NCBI GenBank assembly: GCA_938074515.1
Contig: CALJFV010000159.1
Location: 1 to 21,849 of the forward strand
Source: an uncultured Flavobacteriaceae bacterium
GTDB taxonomy: Bacteria > Bacteroidota > Bacteroidia > Flavobacteriales > Flavobacteriaceae
Length of the DNA: 21,849 bases
Direction: 5' to 3'
How positions within the stretch are numbered: the first letter of the stretch is position 1; each line of letters opens with the position of its first letter. The translations under genes were made by a program, and so were the position numbers. The notes beneath the pieces are model-generated. The model ran no database searches, was not told the origin of the DNA, and saw only the letters and a list, made by a program, of their open reading frames with translations. Of the stretch, positions 8,006 to 16,796 are shown piece after piece.

Positions 8006-8638
8006 ATGTTTCTTGAACAGGTCTCAAATAACGATGCTTCATACGGGTGGATGGAAGTTATCTGCGGGTCCATGTTCTCTGGTAAAACCGAAGAATTGAT
8101 TCGCAGGATTAAACGGGCCGAACTGGCCCAGCAAAAAGTGGCTGTGTTCAAGCCAGAAATGGATCAGCGCTATGCCCAACACAATGTGGTTTCTCATGAC
8201 AGCAATGAATTCGAAGCCTTAGCGGTAAAAAATGCCAAAGAACTTTTGGACCGAGCCAAAGGCTATGACGTTATCGGCCTGGATGAGGCTCAGTTTTTTG
8301 ATGACGAAATTGTCACTGTTTGCAATACTTTGGCCAATAACGGTGTCCGCGTTATTATTGCAGGACTTGACATGGATTACAAGGGGATTCCCTTTGGATC
8401 TATCCCCCAATTAATGGCCACCGCAGAATACGTAACAAAGGTGCATGCCATTTGCAGTAGAACGGGGCGCTTGGCTCAATATAGCTATCGACTGGACCCA
8501 AATGAGGATCTCGTATTGCTCGGAGAGACCCAAGAATATCAGGCCTTAAGCAGAACTGCCTTTGTCCAGGCCATGCACGAACGAAAAAATAACCCCGTTA
8601 AAAAAGACTCTGACCCCTCGGATTCAAACGGCGCATAA
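8006..8638 (+). CDS. tdk: Thymidine kinase, type II
   Basis: This 210-residue enzyme phosphorylates thymidine (and deoxyuridine) with ATP in the pyrimidine salvage pathway. The P-loop is GSMFSGKT (21-28), the catalytic base region is GLDEAQFF with Glu94, the AGLDMDYKG stretch is at 119-127, and the lasso region is HAICSRTGRLAQYSYR from 147. The usual second Cys of the structural-zinc CxxC knuckle is absent (Cys150, then Ser-Arg-Thr), so the zinc site may be lost or use other ligands. The upstream ATG is chosen over Met16 because the residues before it match the N-terminal extension usual in Flavobacteriia. alr follows after 6 bases, so the pair is likely co-transcribed. Confidence 0.93.
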   Translation: MFLEQVSNNDASYGWMEVICGSMFSGKTEELIRRIKRAELAQQKVAVFKPEMDQRYAQHNVVSHDSNEFEALAVKNAKELLDRAKGYDVIGLDEAQFFDDEIVTVCNTLANNGVRVIIAGLDMDYKGIPFGSIPQLMATAEYVTKVHAICSRTGRLAQYSYRLDPNEDLVLLGETQEYQALSRTAFVQAMHERKNNPVKKDSDPSDSNGA

Positions 8639-8644
8639 CCCTAT

Positions 8645-9766
8645 ATGGTACAGGAACCCACCTTATTTATTGATTTAAATGCCTTGGCGCATAATTTCGG
8701 GGTTTTAAAACAAAAATTAAATACAGACACCAAATTTCTGGCGGTTGTAAAAGCCTCGTCCTATGGCCATGCCCCTGGCGTTGTCGCTCAAAAATTAGTT
8801 GATCTGGGGGTAGATTACTTTGGGGTAGCCTATGCCCTTGAAGGCGCTGAACTGCGTGCCGCGGGTATCAAAAAACCGATATTGCTGCTGCACCCTATGG
8901 CGGCTCACTTTGATCAGATTTTAGAACAAAACTTAGAGCCCAGTCTCTACAGTGTTTACTTAATGCGTCTTTGGATAGACTTTTTAGAGTCCAAAAATAT
9001 TACGGATTACCCTGTGCATATTAAGTTTAATTCGGGGCTTAATCGCTTAGGAATAGCTTTGGCTGAAATTCCAGAAATTGTCAGCGCTATAAATGGAACG
9101 AATAGCCTGAAAATATGTTCGGTTTTTTCACACCTCGGCGCTAGTGACGATCCAAATGCAGAAGAATTCACAAGAGATCAAATCGCTCGATACATATCGT
9201 TCTACAATACATTCACACAAAAAATGCGCGACAATAATCCGGAGTTTATAATTCCTTGGCGCCATCTATGCAATACTTCTGGAGTCTTAAATTACCCTGA
9301 AGCCCAGTACGACATGGTCCGTTGTGGCATTGGCCTCTATGGCTATGGCAATGATTCAAAACACGATCGTTTGCTTCGTCCTGTAGCTCAATTAAAAGCC
9401 CCTATTTTACAAATTCATCATGTGTCGGCGGGGCAAAGCGTGGGCTACAACCACGGCTTTATTGCCGAGCAGCCCACGGTAATCGCAAGTCTTCCTTTGG
9501 GCCACGCGGATGGATTACACCGAATCTTTGGAAAGAAAAATGGCTGTGTTTGGATTCACAATCAACCCGCACATATCTTGGGAAATGTTTGTATGGATAT
9601 GCTGATGGTCGATGTCACAAATATTCCATGCAAACCTGGCGACACTGCCGTAATATTTGATCAACAGCACGGAGCCCAAAATCTCGCCGAGGGCGCCGGC
9701 ACCATTTCGTATGAACTCTTGACGGGCTTGTCCAAAAGGATTAAACGATCCTTTTTATCCGAATAA
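8645..9766 (+). CDS. alr: Alanine racemase
   Basis: This 373-residue PLP enzyme interconverts L- and D-alanine, supplying D-Ala for peptidoglycan. The PLP lysine is Lys36 in VVKASSYGHAP, with Tyr40 after it. The phosphate-binding and barrel motifs include KFNSGLNRLG (127-136) and CNTSGVLNYP. The second-base Tyr is Tyr268 in SVGYNHGF, and the C-terminal beta domain has CMDMLMVDVT (316-325) and ends SYELLTGLSKRIKR. It is a stand-alone racemase here, not fused to MurF as in some Bacteroidetes. It lies 6 bases after tdk and ends 43 bases before mscL. Confidence 0.94.
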   Translation: MVQEPTLFIDLNALAHNFGVLKQKLNTDTKFLAVVKASSYGHAPGVVAQKLVDLGVDYFGVAYALEGAELRAAGIKKPILLLHPMAAHFDQILEQNLEPSLYSVYLMRLWIDFLESKNITDYPVHIKFNSGLNRLGIALAEIPEIVSAINGTNSLKICSVFSHLGASDDPNAEEFTRDQIARYISFYNTFTQKMRDNNPEFIIPWRHLCNTSGVLNYPEAQYDMVRCGIGLYGYGNDSKHDRLLRPVAQLKAPILQIHHVSAGQSVGYNHGFIAEQPTVIASLPLGHADGLHRIFGKKNGCVWIHNQPAHILGNVCMDMLMVDVTNIPCKPGDTAVIFDQQHGAQNLAEGAGTISYELLTGLSKRIKRSFLSE

Positions 9767-9809
9767 TTAAACATATTTTCATAGCTTTAAAATCCTAATA
9801 GGTTCCTTT

Positions 9810-10220
9810 ATGCTCAAAGAATTTAAAGAGTTTATCATGACGGGCAATGTTATTGAATTGTCCGTGGCCGTTATTTTAGCCAGTGCTGTAGGTGGTGTGG
9901 TCAAAGGTTTCACCGAGTACATTATGATGCCTTTAGTGGGTCAATTTACTGGCGGAATGGATTTTTCTAGCTTTAAACTTGTTTTATCCCCCGCAGTTTT
10001 TGATGACAATGGCGGGCTCATTACTGCTGAAAATGCCATTTTATATGGAACTTGGATTAATAGCATCATCAACTTATTGATTGTCGGGTTTGTCCTTTTT
10101 TTGGTCATTAAAAGTTATCGCAAACTTGAACGCAAAAAAGCGATTGCACCACCGCCAACCCCTTCTGGCCCGACTGAGATAGACTTGCTGAAAGAAATAA
10201 GAGATGCCTTGAAAAAATAG
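9810..10220 (+). CDS. mscL: Large-conductance mechanosensitive channel MscL
   Basis: This 136-residue inner-membrane protein forms a homopentameric tension-gated pore that vents solutes on hypo-osmotic shock. The N-terminal amphipathic helix (LKEFKEFIMTGN) leads into TM1 with the pore constriction VIELSVAVILASAVGGVVKG. The periplasmic loop follows, then TM2 (INSIINLLIVGFVLFLVIKS), then a charged linker, a Pro-rich hinge (APPPTPSGP) and the cytoplasmic helix TEIDLLKEIRDAL. Length and topology are standard. A strong intrinsic terminator follows 30 bases downstream. Confidence 0.96.
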   Translation: MLKEFKEFIMTGNVIELSVAVILASAVGGVVKGFTEYIMMPLVGQFTGGMDFSSFKLVLSPAVFDDNGGLITAENAILYGTWINSIINLLIVGFVLFLVIKSYRKLERKKAIAPPPTPSGPTEIDLLKEIRDALKK

Positions 10221-10250
10221 TGTGCCGCTACACTGCTTATTACGAACCAA

Positions 10251-10280
10251 ACCCCTAGTCGAGCCTAGGGGTATTTTTTT
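10251..10280 (+). terminator. Rho-independent terminator after mscL
   Basis: The perfect 8-bp stem ACCCCTAG/CTAGGGGT (10251-10258 and 10265-10272) with loop TCGAGC is followed by A and a run of seven T. It ends the tdk-alr-mscL direction before asd. Confidence 0.9.
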
Positions 10281-10312
10281 GATAATTGCCAAAAAACCTC
10301 ATGGTTTAATAT

Positions 10313-10320
10313 TACTTTTG
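10313..10320 (+). promoter_or_regulatory. Putative -7 box TACTTTTG of asd
   Basis: The octamer exactly matches TAnnTTTG, lies after the mscL terminator and ends 19 bases before the asd ATG. A TTG at 10286-10288 is a possible -33 element (24-base spacing). Confidence 0.5.
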
Positions 10321-10339
10321 AGGACATTAAACCCGCATT

Positions 10340-11329
10340 ATGAGAGTAGCTGTTGTCGGCGTTACTGGTATGGTCGGACAAATCATGTTAGATTCCTTAG
10401 CGTCTCGGTCCTTTCCCGTGTCACAATTAATTCCCGTTGCTAGTGAGGCCTCAATCGGCAAAAAAGTGGTTTTTCAAGGCCAGTCCCATACCCTCTTGGG
10501 ACTAAAAAAAGCCCTCGATCAAAAACCTCAACTCGCACTATTTTCTGCCGGTGGAGATGTCTCAAGGGACTGGGCACCTAAATTTGCAGAGATAGGTTGT
10601 ACTGTAATCGACAATTCATCATTTTGGCGCATGCATCCGCAAATCAAACTGGTGGTTCCCGAAATAAATGCTGATGTTTTAACAGCAGAAGACAAAATAA
10701 TTGCCAATCCAAACTGCTCTACAATTCAGTTGGTTATGGTCATGGCTCCTCTGCACAAAAAATATGGCATAAACCGTGTTTTAGTTTCTACTTATCAATC
10801 GGTTTCTGGGACCGGTCAAAAGGCGGTTCGTCAGTTAAATGATGAAATTGCCGGGGTCAACGGCCCTAAAGCATACCCTCATCCCATACACAAAAATGCG
10901 CTGCCTCATTGTGATGTGTTTTTGGACAATGGCTACACTAAAGAAGAAATGAAACTCGCTACCGAGCCCCAAAAAATAATGGGCGATTCGAGTTTTAAAA
11001 TCAGTGCGACGGCAGTACGTATCCCCACTGAAGGGGGCCATAGCGAGTCGGTTAATTTGACTTTTGATCGTGATTTTGACCTGTCAGAGGCGCGCAATAT
11101 CCTCAATAATACCCCGGGGGTAATTTTGGCAGATGATCCTGAAAAAAACCTCTATCCAATGCCCCTAAATGCTCATGGTAAAGACGAGGTTTTTGTTGGG
11201 CGCTTGCGTCGGGACCTCAGCGCGGGAAACAGCTTAAATCTTTGGATTGTAGCGGATAATCTGCGCAAAGGGGCGGCGACTAACGCTGTTCAAATTGCAG
11301 AGTATTTACTGTCAAATAATTTGATTTAA
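10340..11329 (+). CDS. asd: Aspartate-semialdehyde dehydrogenase
   Basis: This 329-residue enzyme reduces aspartyl-4-phosphate to aspartate semialdehyde with NADPH, the branch point to lysine/diaminopimelate, threonine and methionine. The Rossmann motif is VAVVGVTGMVGQ (3-14). DNSSFWRMHP (91-100) is the substrate-proximal loop. The catalytic Cys is Cys126 in NPNCSTIQ, followed by STYQSVSGTGQKA (150-162). The second catalytic element is RIPTEGGHSES with His234. It has its own promoter-like box after a terminator, so it is probably monocistronic. Its product feeds diaminopimelate to cell wall synthesis, as alr does D-alanine. Confidence 0.95.
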   Translation: MRVAVVGVTGMVGQIMLDSLASRSFPVSQLIPVASEASIGKKVVFQGQSHTLLGLKKALDQKPQLALFSAGGDVSRDWAPKFAEIGCTVIDNSSFWRMHPQIKLVVPEINADVLTAEDKIIANPNCSTIQLVMVMAPLHKKYGINRVLVSTYQSVSGTGQKAVRQLNDEIAGVNGPKAYPHPIHKNALPHCDVFLDNGYTKEEMKLATEPQKIMGDSSFKISATAVRIPTEGGHSESVNLTFDRDFDLSEARNILNNTPGVILADDPEKNLYPMPLNAHGKDEVFVGRLRRDLSAGNSLNLWIVADNLRKGAATNAVQIAEYLLSNNLI

Positions 11330-11399
11330 ATACCGTTAGACTCCTTTTGTGGGTTGATTCTCATACGCCGATTATCTATGAGTTTTGATAGGATTTTGA

Positions 11400-11422
11400 C
11401 CCTGTTACGCTCAGGGCTTTTA
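11400..11422 (+). terminator. Weak hairpin CCCTG-N7-CAGGG, possible asd terminator
   Basis: The 5-bp stem at 11400-11404 and 11412-11416 with a 7-base loop is followed by CTTTTA. The stem is short and the T tract interrupted, so termination may be partial. A second dyad, CTCATA/TATGAG (11360-11365 and 11377-11382), precedes it. These occupy the 150-base asd to cytochrome gap. Confidence 0.35.
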
Positions 11423-11479
11423 TATCGAAGTTTTTAGTACATTAGCCTTTCTATACAAACGTTAGATTACATACTGAGT

Positions 11480-12859
11480 ATGCGTTCAAAAAATAGGACA
11501 AGAAGCTCTTTTTTGACCCTAATTATTCTGTTGGGTTTTTGGAGTTGTAGCGACGACGATCAGGGTTATACCCCTCTGAATATCAATACTGTAGCGGATC
11601 AAGCTGAAGTTTTTCAGAATGCTGTTTTAACTTTAGACATTTTAGAAAACGACACCAATGTACCGATCGATGGTCAAATTCTACTTGATGCGCCAAGCAA
11701 AGGAACCGCAAGCATTACCCAACACAATAACCTAGGAGAAGCACGACTCACTTATACTCCAAACCCAGGGGCTATCGGAGAGGATCGTTTTATTTACAGC
11801 GTATGCGACGAACTCGGAAATCAATGCAGCAACGCTTTGATTACCATCAATATTTTACCGGTGACCCCAGTAACTCTTGATTTATCATTAGTGCCGTATC
11901 CAAAACTTTCCGATTATAACTTTTTTGATGGACCCATGGCGCAACAGGAACCCGCTTACGGGGTTTTGCCATATGAGCCCATTAGCGTTCTCTTTACGGA
12001 TTACGCCCACAAAAAGCGCTTTGTTTGGATGCCTGAAGGCAGCAGTGCTTCTTATGTGAGTGACGATGTTTTGCTCAACTTCCCGACAGGAGCAGTGCTG
12101 ATCAAAACCTTTTTCTATGACAATGTTTTACCCGATTTAACCACCCAAATAATTGAAACCCGCTTATTGATCAAAAAGGAAGACGGCTGGTTATTTGCGG
12201 ATTATATCTGGGATGCCGAGCAACAAGAAGCCTTTCTCGATGTCGAGGGTTATGGCGCTAATGTACCCATCGAATGGGTTGAAAATGGCCAAACCAATTT
12301 TGTAAACTATCGTATTCCTTCTAATAGTCAGTGTTATACTTGTCATAAGTCCTATCAAGAGGAAACGCCTATAGGGCCCAAGCCTCAAAATCTTAACGGC
12401 TTGTTTAATTATACAGACGGGGCCGAAAATCAACTTCAAAAATGGGCCGATGTGGGTTACCTTGAATCAGGCTTCCCTAGCCAAATCAATACGGTAGTGG
12501 ATTGGTCCGACGAAACTCAAGATTTAGAAACCCGTGTTCGCTCCTATTTTGACATTAATTGTGCGAGCTGTCATAGCGACAGCGGACATTGCGATTATCG
12601 CGCTCTGCGAATGAATTTTTCCAGCAGTGCTGATTTAGCGAATATCGGAGTTTGTGTAAATCCGGATACGCCCATACCGGGCTATGAAAACGCCAAAATT
12701 ATTGAGCCGGGTAATGCACAAGGCTCTGTACTTTTCTTTAGGCTCCACACGACAGATGAAGAATACCGCATGCCGCTATTAGGCCGCAGCCTTCGTCATG
12801 AAGAGTCTTTAGAATTTATTGAACAATGGATCCAAAATTTAACGACCGTTTGTGATTAA
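11480..12859 (+). CDS. Outer-membrane diheme c-type cytochrome lipoprotein (SO2930/TIGR03806 type)
   Basis: This 459-residue lipoprotein has a signal peptide ending FWSC (lipidated Cys23). The residues after the Cys are SDDD, the acidic lipoprotein export signal that in Bacteroidetes favours surface exposure. Residues about 35-128 form one Ig/cadherin-like domain (ILENDTN, YTPNPGAIGEDRFIY). Residues about 135-455 match my memory of the SO2930/TIGR03806 diheme family: FPTGAVLIKTFFY, ETRLLIKKEDGW and a YIWDAEQQEA segment. CYTCH (285-289) is the first heme site and CASCH (361-365) the second; YRMPLLG offers Met431 as a likely axial ligand. Further Cys residues (109, 116, 371, 392, 458) could form disulfides. 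The role (electron transfer or oxidation) is unknown. It is probably co-transcribed with the ASPIC gene 21 bases downstream. Confidence 0.88.
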   Translation: MRSKNRTRSSFLTLIILLGFWSCSDDDQGYTPLNINTVADQAEVFQNAVLTLDILENDTNVPIDGQILLDAPSKGTASITQHNNLGEARLTYTPNPGAIGEDRFIYSVCDELGNQCSNALITINILPVTPVTLDLSLVPYPKLSDYNFFDGPMAQQEPAYGVLPYEPISVLFTDYAHKKRFVWMPEGSSASYVSDDVLLNFPTGAVLIKTFFYDNVLPDLTTQIIETRLLIKKEDGWLFADYIWDAEQQEAFLDVEGYGANVPIEWVENGQTNFVNYRIPSNSQCYTCHKSYQEETPIGPKPQNLNGLFNYTDGAENQLQKWADVGYLESGFPSQINTVVDWSDETQDLETRVRSYFDINCASCHSDSGHCDYRALRMNFSSSADLANIGVCVNPDTPIPGYENAKIIEPGNAQGSVLFFRLHTTDEEYRMPLLGRSLRHEESLEFIEQWIQNLTTVCD

Positions 12860-12880
12860 GCAAACATTAATTAATACTTT

Positions 12881-14482
12881 ATGAAATCAATCTTTACTCT
12901 AGCGACCATTTTAGCCTTCAGTGCGACGGCTCTAGGTCAAATCTCTTTTAGCGGACAAGGTATCGGCACTAGTCGATCTGACCGAGCTGTTGTGGATATG
13001 AATGGTGACTTTTTAGACGATATCGTCTCTGTAGCCACCTCTTCTGTTCAGGTGTTTTATCAGCAGGCGGATGGTTCCTTTATGGAGGAAATTTTATTCA
13101 CTTCTCCAGCCGACAACTTGCCTTCTTGGAGCTTGGCTGCAGCCGACTATGATGGCAATGGCTATACCGATCTTCTATATGGTGGTGGCAATGGCGTGAC
13201 CATTATGCGGGCCAATAATTCAGGAGATGGTTTTCAAGAAATTTCCTTTCCTCAATACGTATTCTCTCAGCGCTCAAACTTTGTGGACATCAATAATGAT
13301 GGCCACCTCGATGCCTTTGTATGTCACGACGTTGAGCCAAATGTATACTACATCAATGATGGCCAAGGCAATTTAACTTACTTCCAAGGGGGTATTGGGG
13401 ATTATCCAAGTGGCGGACACTATGGTTCTGTCTGGATTGATTATGACAACGACGGTGACATGGATATGTTTAACGCCAAGTGCGGCGGAGAGCCTGCTCG
13501 TCGCGAGGACGAGTTGCACCAAAACGATGGTTTCGGGAACTTTACCGAAGTTGCCGCCACGGCAGGGTTACTTGACCCAATGCAAACATGGTCTTCAGCT
13601 TGGGCTGATTATGATAATGATGGAGACATGGACGTTTTTGTTGGTAACAGCACGGACCCTTTTGCCCATAAACTTATGACCAACAACGGCGATGGCACAT
13701 TTACGAATATTTCCGCCTCCTCAGGAGTACAAGATTTAGCCGCTACAGGGATTGAAAACTGCGCCTATGATTTCAATAACGATGGGTTTGTGGACATCGC
13801 TTCAAACGGGAACATCTTTTTGAATAACGGTGATTTGACCTTTACTCTGTACAACAATGTATTGCCGAGCAACAATGGTAGTTTCGGAGACTTGAATAAT
13901 GATGGGTTTGTCGATTCATTCACCGGAAGCACCATGTATATGAATGATGCGAACAATAACAACTATTTGACCATCAATACTGTAGGTGTCCAAAGTAATC
14001 GAAACGGAATCGGCGCACGAATTACTCTAGTGTCAGACCTGGGCAGTCAAATCCGTGAAGTCCGCAGTGGAGAGGGCTTTAGATTGATGAGTACATTGAA
14101 CACGCATTTTGGTCTAGGACAGGATGCTGAAATTGCAACCATCACCGTGCAATGGCCCTCTGGTATTGTGGACACGCTTGAAAATGTGGCCGTGAATCAA
14201 ACTATTGTTATCGTGGAAGGATCAACTACTCTTGGGGTTAATGACCAAGATCCTTTAGCCATTGCGTTGTCACCGAACCCGGTGCGGGACCTGCTTATGG
14301 TTAGCGGGGCACAAAGCATCGAAGGCGCAAAATACGATGTCTTCGACATGCAAGGTAAAGTCGTAACCCAGGGTGTTTTAACTAATGGAAGTATCAATGT
14401 AGCGGCACTTGCCCAAGGAAACTATGTGCTGAGATTAACTCAGACCGGAAATGTCCGAAGCCAAAAATTCATCAAGAAATAA
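12881..14482 (+). CDS. T9SS-secreted FG-GAP/VCBS repeat protein with ASPIC/UnbV domain
   Basis: This 533-residue exported protein has a signal peptide at 1-19 (cleavage near ALGQ). Seven Asp-rich Ca2+-binding FG-GAP/VCBS motifs occur near residues 39, 89, 136, 187, 243, 297 and 337 (for example DYDGNGYTD, DINNDGHLD and two DYDNDGDMD copies), consistent with a beta-propeller. Residues about 373-446 form an ASPIC/UnbV domain (NRNGIGARI, REVRSGEGF, THFGLG, VQWPSGIVD). Residues about 460-533 are a type A T9SS sorting domain (LSPNPVRDLL, YDVFDMQGK, NYVLRLT, QKFIKK). No enzyme active site is visible; the function may be binding or adhesion. The tight spacing to the cytochrome gene suggests the two act together outside the cell. 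Confidence 0.92.
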   Translation: MKSIFTLATILAFSATALGQISFSGQGIGTSRSDRAVVDMNGDFLDDIVSVATSSVQVFYQQADGSFMEEILFTSPADNLPSWSLAAADYDGNGYTDLLYGGGNGVTIMRANNSGDGFQEISFPQYVFSQRSNFVDINNDGHLDAFVCHDVEPNVYYINDGQGNLTYFQGGIGDYPSGGHYGSVWIDYDNDGDMDMFNAKCGGEPARREDELHQNDGFGNFTEVAATAGLLDPMQTWSSAWADYDNDGDMDVFVGNSTDPFAHKLMTNNGDGTFTNISASSGVQDLAATGIENCAYDFNNDGFVDIASNGNIFLNNGDLTFTLYNNVLPSNNGSFGDLNNDGFVDSFTGSTMYMNDANNNNYLTINTVGVQSNRNGIGARITLVSDLGSQIREVRSGEGFRLMSTLNTHFGLGQDAEIATITVQWPSGIVDTLENVAVNQTIVIVEGSTTLGVNDQDPLAIALSPNPVRDLLMVSGAQSIEGAKYDVFDMQGKVVTQGVLTNGSINVAALAQGNYVLRLTQTGNVRSQKFIKK

Positions 14483-14500
14483 GTTGTATTACGCCCCTCC

Positions 14501-14521
14501 TGGCACGCTTTATCAGTGCCA
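14501..14521. repeat. Inverted repeat TGGCAC-N9-GTGCCA
   Basis: Perfect 6-base arms flank a 9-base loop, 18 bases after the ASPIC gene stop. It is not followed by a T tract, so it is not a typical terminator. It may stabilise the 3' end of the transcript ahead of the terminator at 14551. Confidence 0.3.
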
Positions 14522-14550
14522 TGGGAAAATATAACGTTATACTATTGCTA

Positions 14551-14579
14551 AAAAACCGCCTTTCAAGGCGGTTTTTTTG
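14551..14579 (+). terminator. Rho-independent terminator after the cytochrome/ASPIC unit
   Basis: The 7-bp stem ACCGCCT/AGGCGGT (14555-14561 and 14566-14572) with a TTCA loop is followed by seven T and preceded by a matching A run, so it could act in both directions. It separates the cytochrome/ASPIC unit from the peptidase gene. Confidence 0.92.
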
Positions 14580-14605
14580 TCCCGATATAAACCACAGAAA
14601 ATCCG

Positions 14606-14613
14606 TATTTTCG
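14606..14613 (+). promoter_or_regulatory. Possible -7 box TATTTTCG of peptidase gene
   Basis: This is a one-mismatch fit to TAnnTTTG, 19 bases before the ATG and directly after a terminator, where a promoter is expected. No well-spaced -33 element is clear; the nearest TTG lies inside the terminator T tract. Confidence 0.3.
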
Positions 14614-14632
14614 AATCTCAAAAGTTCACCTC

Positions 14633-16792
14633 ATGAAAAACCTTATTCTTCTCTCTTTAATTCTAATCACAATGGGCTGCAACCAAACTCAAAAACCTGA
14701 ATTCAGTCCCCTGAGTTATCCAGAAACTAAAAAGGTCGATACTGTTGATCAGTATTTCGACACTCAAGTAGCAGATCCCTATCGTTGGCTCGAAGATGAT
14801 CGAAGCGAGGAAACGGGTGCTTGGGTCGCCGAACAAAACAAAGTGACCTTTGGCCATTTAAATGAAATACCTTTTCGGGATGCCCTCAAGTCTCGTCTGA
14901 CACAGCTTTGGAATTACGAAAAAGTCACTGCTCCATTTAAGGAGGGGGATTATACTTATTTTTATAAAAACAACGGACTACAAAACCAGTACGTTCTTTA
15001 CCGCTACAAAACTGGAGATAGTGCTGAAAATGCTGAAGTATTTTTAGACCCAAATACCTTTAAAGAAGACGGAACGATTTCGCTCGGCGGGGTAAGTTTT
15101 TCAGAAAATGGAGGTTTCGCAGCTTACAGTATCTCAGAAGGAGGAAGTGATTGGCGTAAAGTTTTAGTTATGGATACCCAAAACAAGGCTTTGGTGGGAG
15201 ACACCCTAATGGATATCAAGTTCAGCGGGCTTTCTTGGCGCGGCAACGAAGGCTTTTACTATTCAAGTTATGACAAACCAAAAGGCAGTGAGCTTTCTGA
15301 AAAAACAGATCGCCATAAGCTGTACTATCACAAATTAGGAACCGAACAAAAAGAGGATCAATTAATCTTTGGGGGTGACCCGGACGAAAAATACCGCTAC
15401 GTAGGCGGTGGGGTGACTGAAGATCAACGTTATCTTGTGGTCAGTGCCAGTAATGCGACTTCAGGCAATAAGCTCTACATTATGGATTTTAAACGCCCAG
15501 AACTTGGGTTTATTACCATAATTGGGAATAGCGATAGTGACACCTCGGTAATCGATACAGAGGGCACTACCCTTTATTTGAGTACTAATCTCGATGCGCC
15601 AAACAAGCGTATAGTGCACACGGATCTTTCGTCACCAACCCCAGAAAACTGGAAAGACATTATTCCTGAGAAAGAACACGTTCTGTCAATTAATACAGCT
15701 GGGGGCTATCTTTTTGCTGAGTATATGGTCGATGCGATTTCACAAGTCTATCAGTATGACTACAACGGTAATGAAATTCGACAAATCAACCTACCTGGCC
15801 CTGGAAGCGCGGGCGGTTTTGGTGCTGAAAAAGATGAAACCGAACTCTTTTATTCCTTTACTAATTACACCACTCCAGGCAGCGTGTACAAAATGGACAT
15901 CGCCTCTGGAGCCTCCGAATTATTCATTACGCCAGCAATAGACTTCAAATCGGAGGACTACACCAGCGAGCAAGTGTTTTATACCTCCAAAGACGGGACC
16001 CAGGTGCCAATGATTATAACTTATAAAAAGGGGTTAAAGCGCGACGGTAAAAACCCAACCATACTTTATGGCTACGGCGGATTTAATATCAGCCTTACAC
16101 CTTCTTTTAGCATCTTGAATGCTGTTTGGCTAGAACAAGGCGGCATCTATGCTGTGCCGAATATTCGCGGTGGAGGAGAATATGGAAAAACTTGGCACAA
16201 GGCCGGAACCCAAATGCAGAAACAAAACGTTTTTGATGACTTTATCGCTGCTGCAGAATATCTGATCAAAAATAACTACACCAGCAGTGATTATTTAGCT
16301 GTGCGCGGGGGGTCGAACGGGGGCCTTCTGGTTGGGGCCGTCATGACCCAGCGGCCTGATTTGATGCGCGTGGCATTGCCTGCGGTTGGTGTCTTAGACA
16401 TGCTGCGTTATCACACCTTCACTGCTGGTGCAGGTTGGGGGTATGACTATGGGACCGCACAAGACAGCCCGGAGATGTTTGACTACCTATTGGGTTATTC
16501 ACCTGTACATAACGTCAAGCAAGGGGTGTCCTATCCTGCAACCTTAGTCACTACAGGAGACCACGACGATCGCGTTGTGCCTGCACATAGCTTTAAATTT
16601 GCGGCAGAACTTCAAGCGAAACAAAGCGGGGCTGCTCCTGTGCTGATTAGAATTGAAACGGACGCAGGACACGGCGCAGGTACTCCTGTGAGTAAAACCA
16701 TAGAACAGTACTCAGATATTTTTGGCTTTACCTTATTCCACATGGGATATCGCGTGCTCCCTGAGGATGTCGGCGGGCAATTAAAAACCTAA
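14633..16792 (+). CDS. Prolyl oligopeptidase, S9A family, lipoprotein
   Basis: This 719-residue serine peptidase cleaves short peptides after proline. The signal peptide ends at Cys16 (ITMGC), a lipobox. The residues after the Cys (NQTQK) are not acidic, so a periplasm-facing anchor is more likely than surface display. The N-terminal [14 protein letters not shown] and [20 protein letters not shown] are the usual POP opening, followed by a beta-propeller gate (about 80-430). The alpha/beta-hydrolase domain has [23 protein letters not shown], the nucleophile Ser561 in [12 protein letters not shown], the acid in DHDDRVVP (643-650) and His680 in DAGHGAG. The protein is intact. The ABC ATPase gene begins 4 bases after the stop, suggesting a shared transcript. 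Confidence 0.95.
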   Translation: MKNLILLSLILITMGCNQTQKPEFSPLSYPETKKVDTVDQYFDTQVADPYRWLEDDRSEETGAWVAEQNKVTFGHLNEIPFRDALKSRLTQLWNYEKVTAPFKEGDYTYFYKNNGLQNQYVLYRYKTGDSAENAEVFLDPNTFKEDGTISLGGVSFSENGGFAAYSISEGGSDWRKVLVMDTQNKALVGDTLMDIKFSGLSWRGNEGFYYSSYDKPKGSELSEKTDRHKLYYHKLGTEQKEDQLIFGGDPDEKYRYVGGGVTEDQRYLVVSASNATSGNKLYIMDFKRPELGFITIIGNSDSDTSVIDTEGTTLYLSTNLDAPNKRIVHTDLSSPTPENWKDIIPEKEHVLSINTAGGYLFAEYMVDAISQVYQYDYNGNEIRQINLPGPGSAGGFGAEKDETELFYSFTNYTTPGSVYKMDIASGASELFITPAIDFKSEDYTSEQVFYTSKDGTQVPMIITYKKGLKRDGKNPTILYGYGGFNISLTPSFSILNAVWLEQGGIYAVPNIRGGGEYGKTWHKAGTQMQKQNVFDDFIAAAEYLIKNNYTSSDYLAVRGGSNGGLLVGAVMTQRPDLMRVALPAVGVLDMLRYHTFTAGAGWGYDYGTAQDSPEMFDYLLGYSPVHNVKQGVSYPATLVTTGDHDDRVVPAHSFKFAAELQAKQSGAAPVLIRIETDAGHGAGTPVSKTIEQYSDIFGFTLFHMGYRVLPEDVGGQLKT

Positions 16793-16796
16793 TCTT

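Noticed and set aside
7866..8099. Plus-strand frame spanning the divergent spacer into tdk
   Set aside because: It overlaps both the hypothetical gene and the tdk P-loop region in a different frame, with no recognisable features.
10222..10443. Plus-strand frame of 73 codons after mscL
   Set aside because: It runs through the terminator and into asd in another frame; no domain pattern.
13395..13679. Plus-strand frame of 94 codons inside the FG-GAP gene
   Set aside because: It is kept open by the repetitive Asp/Gly/Asn codons of the propeller repeats; a shadow.
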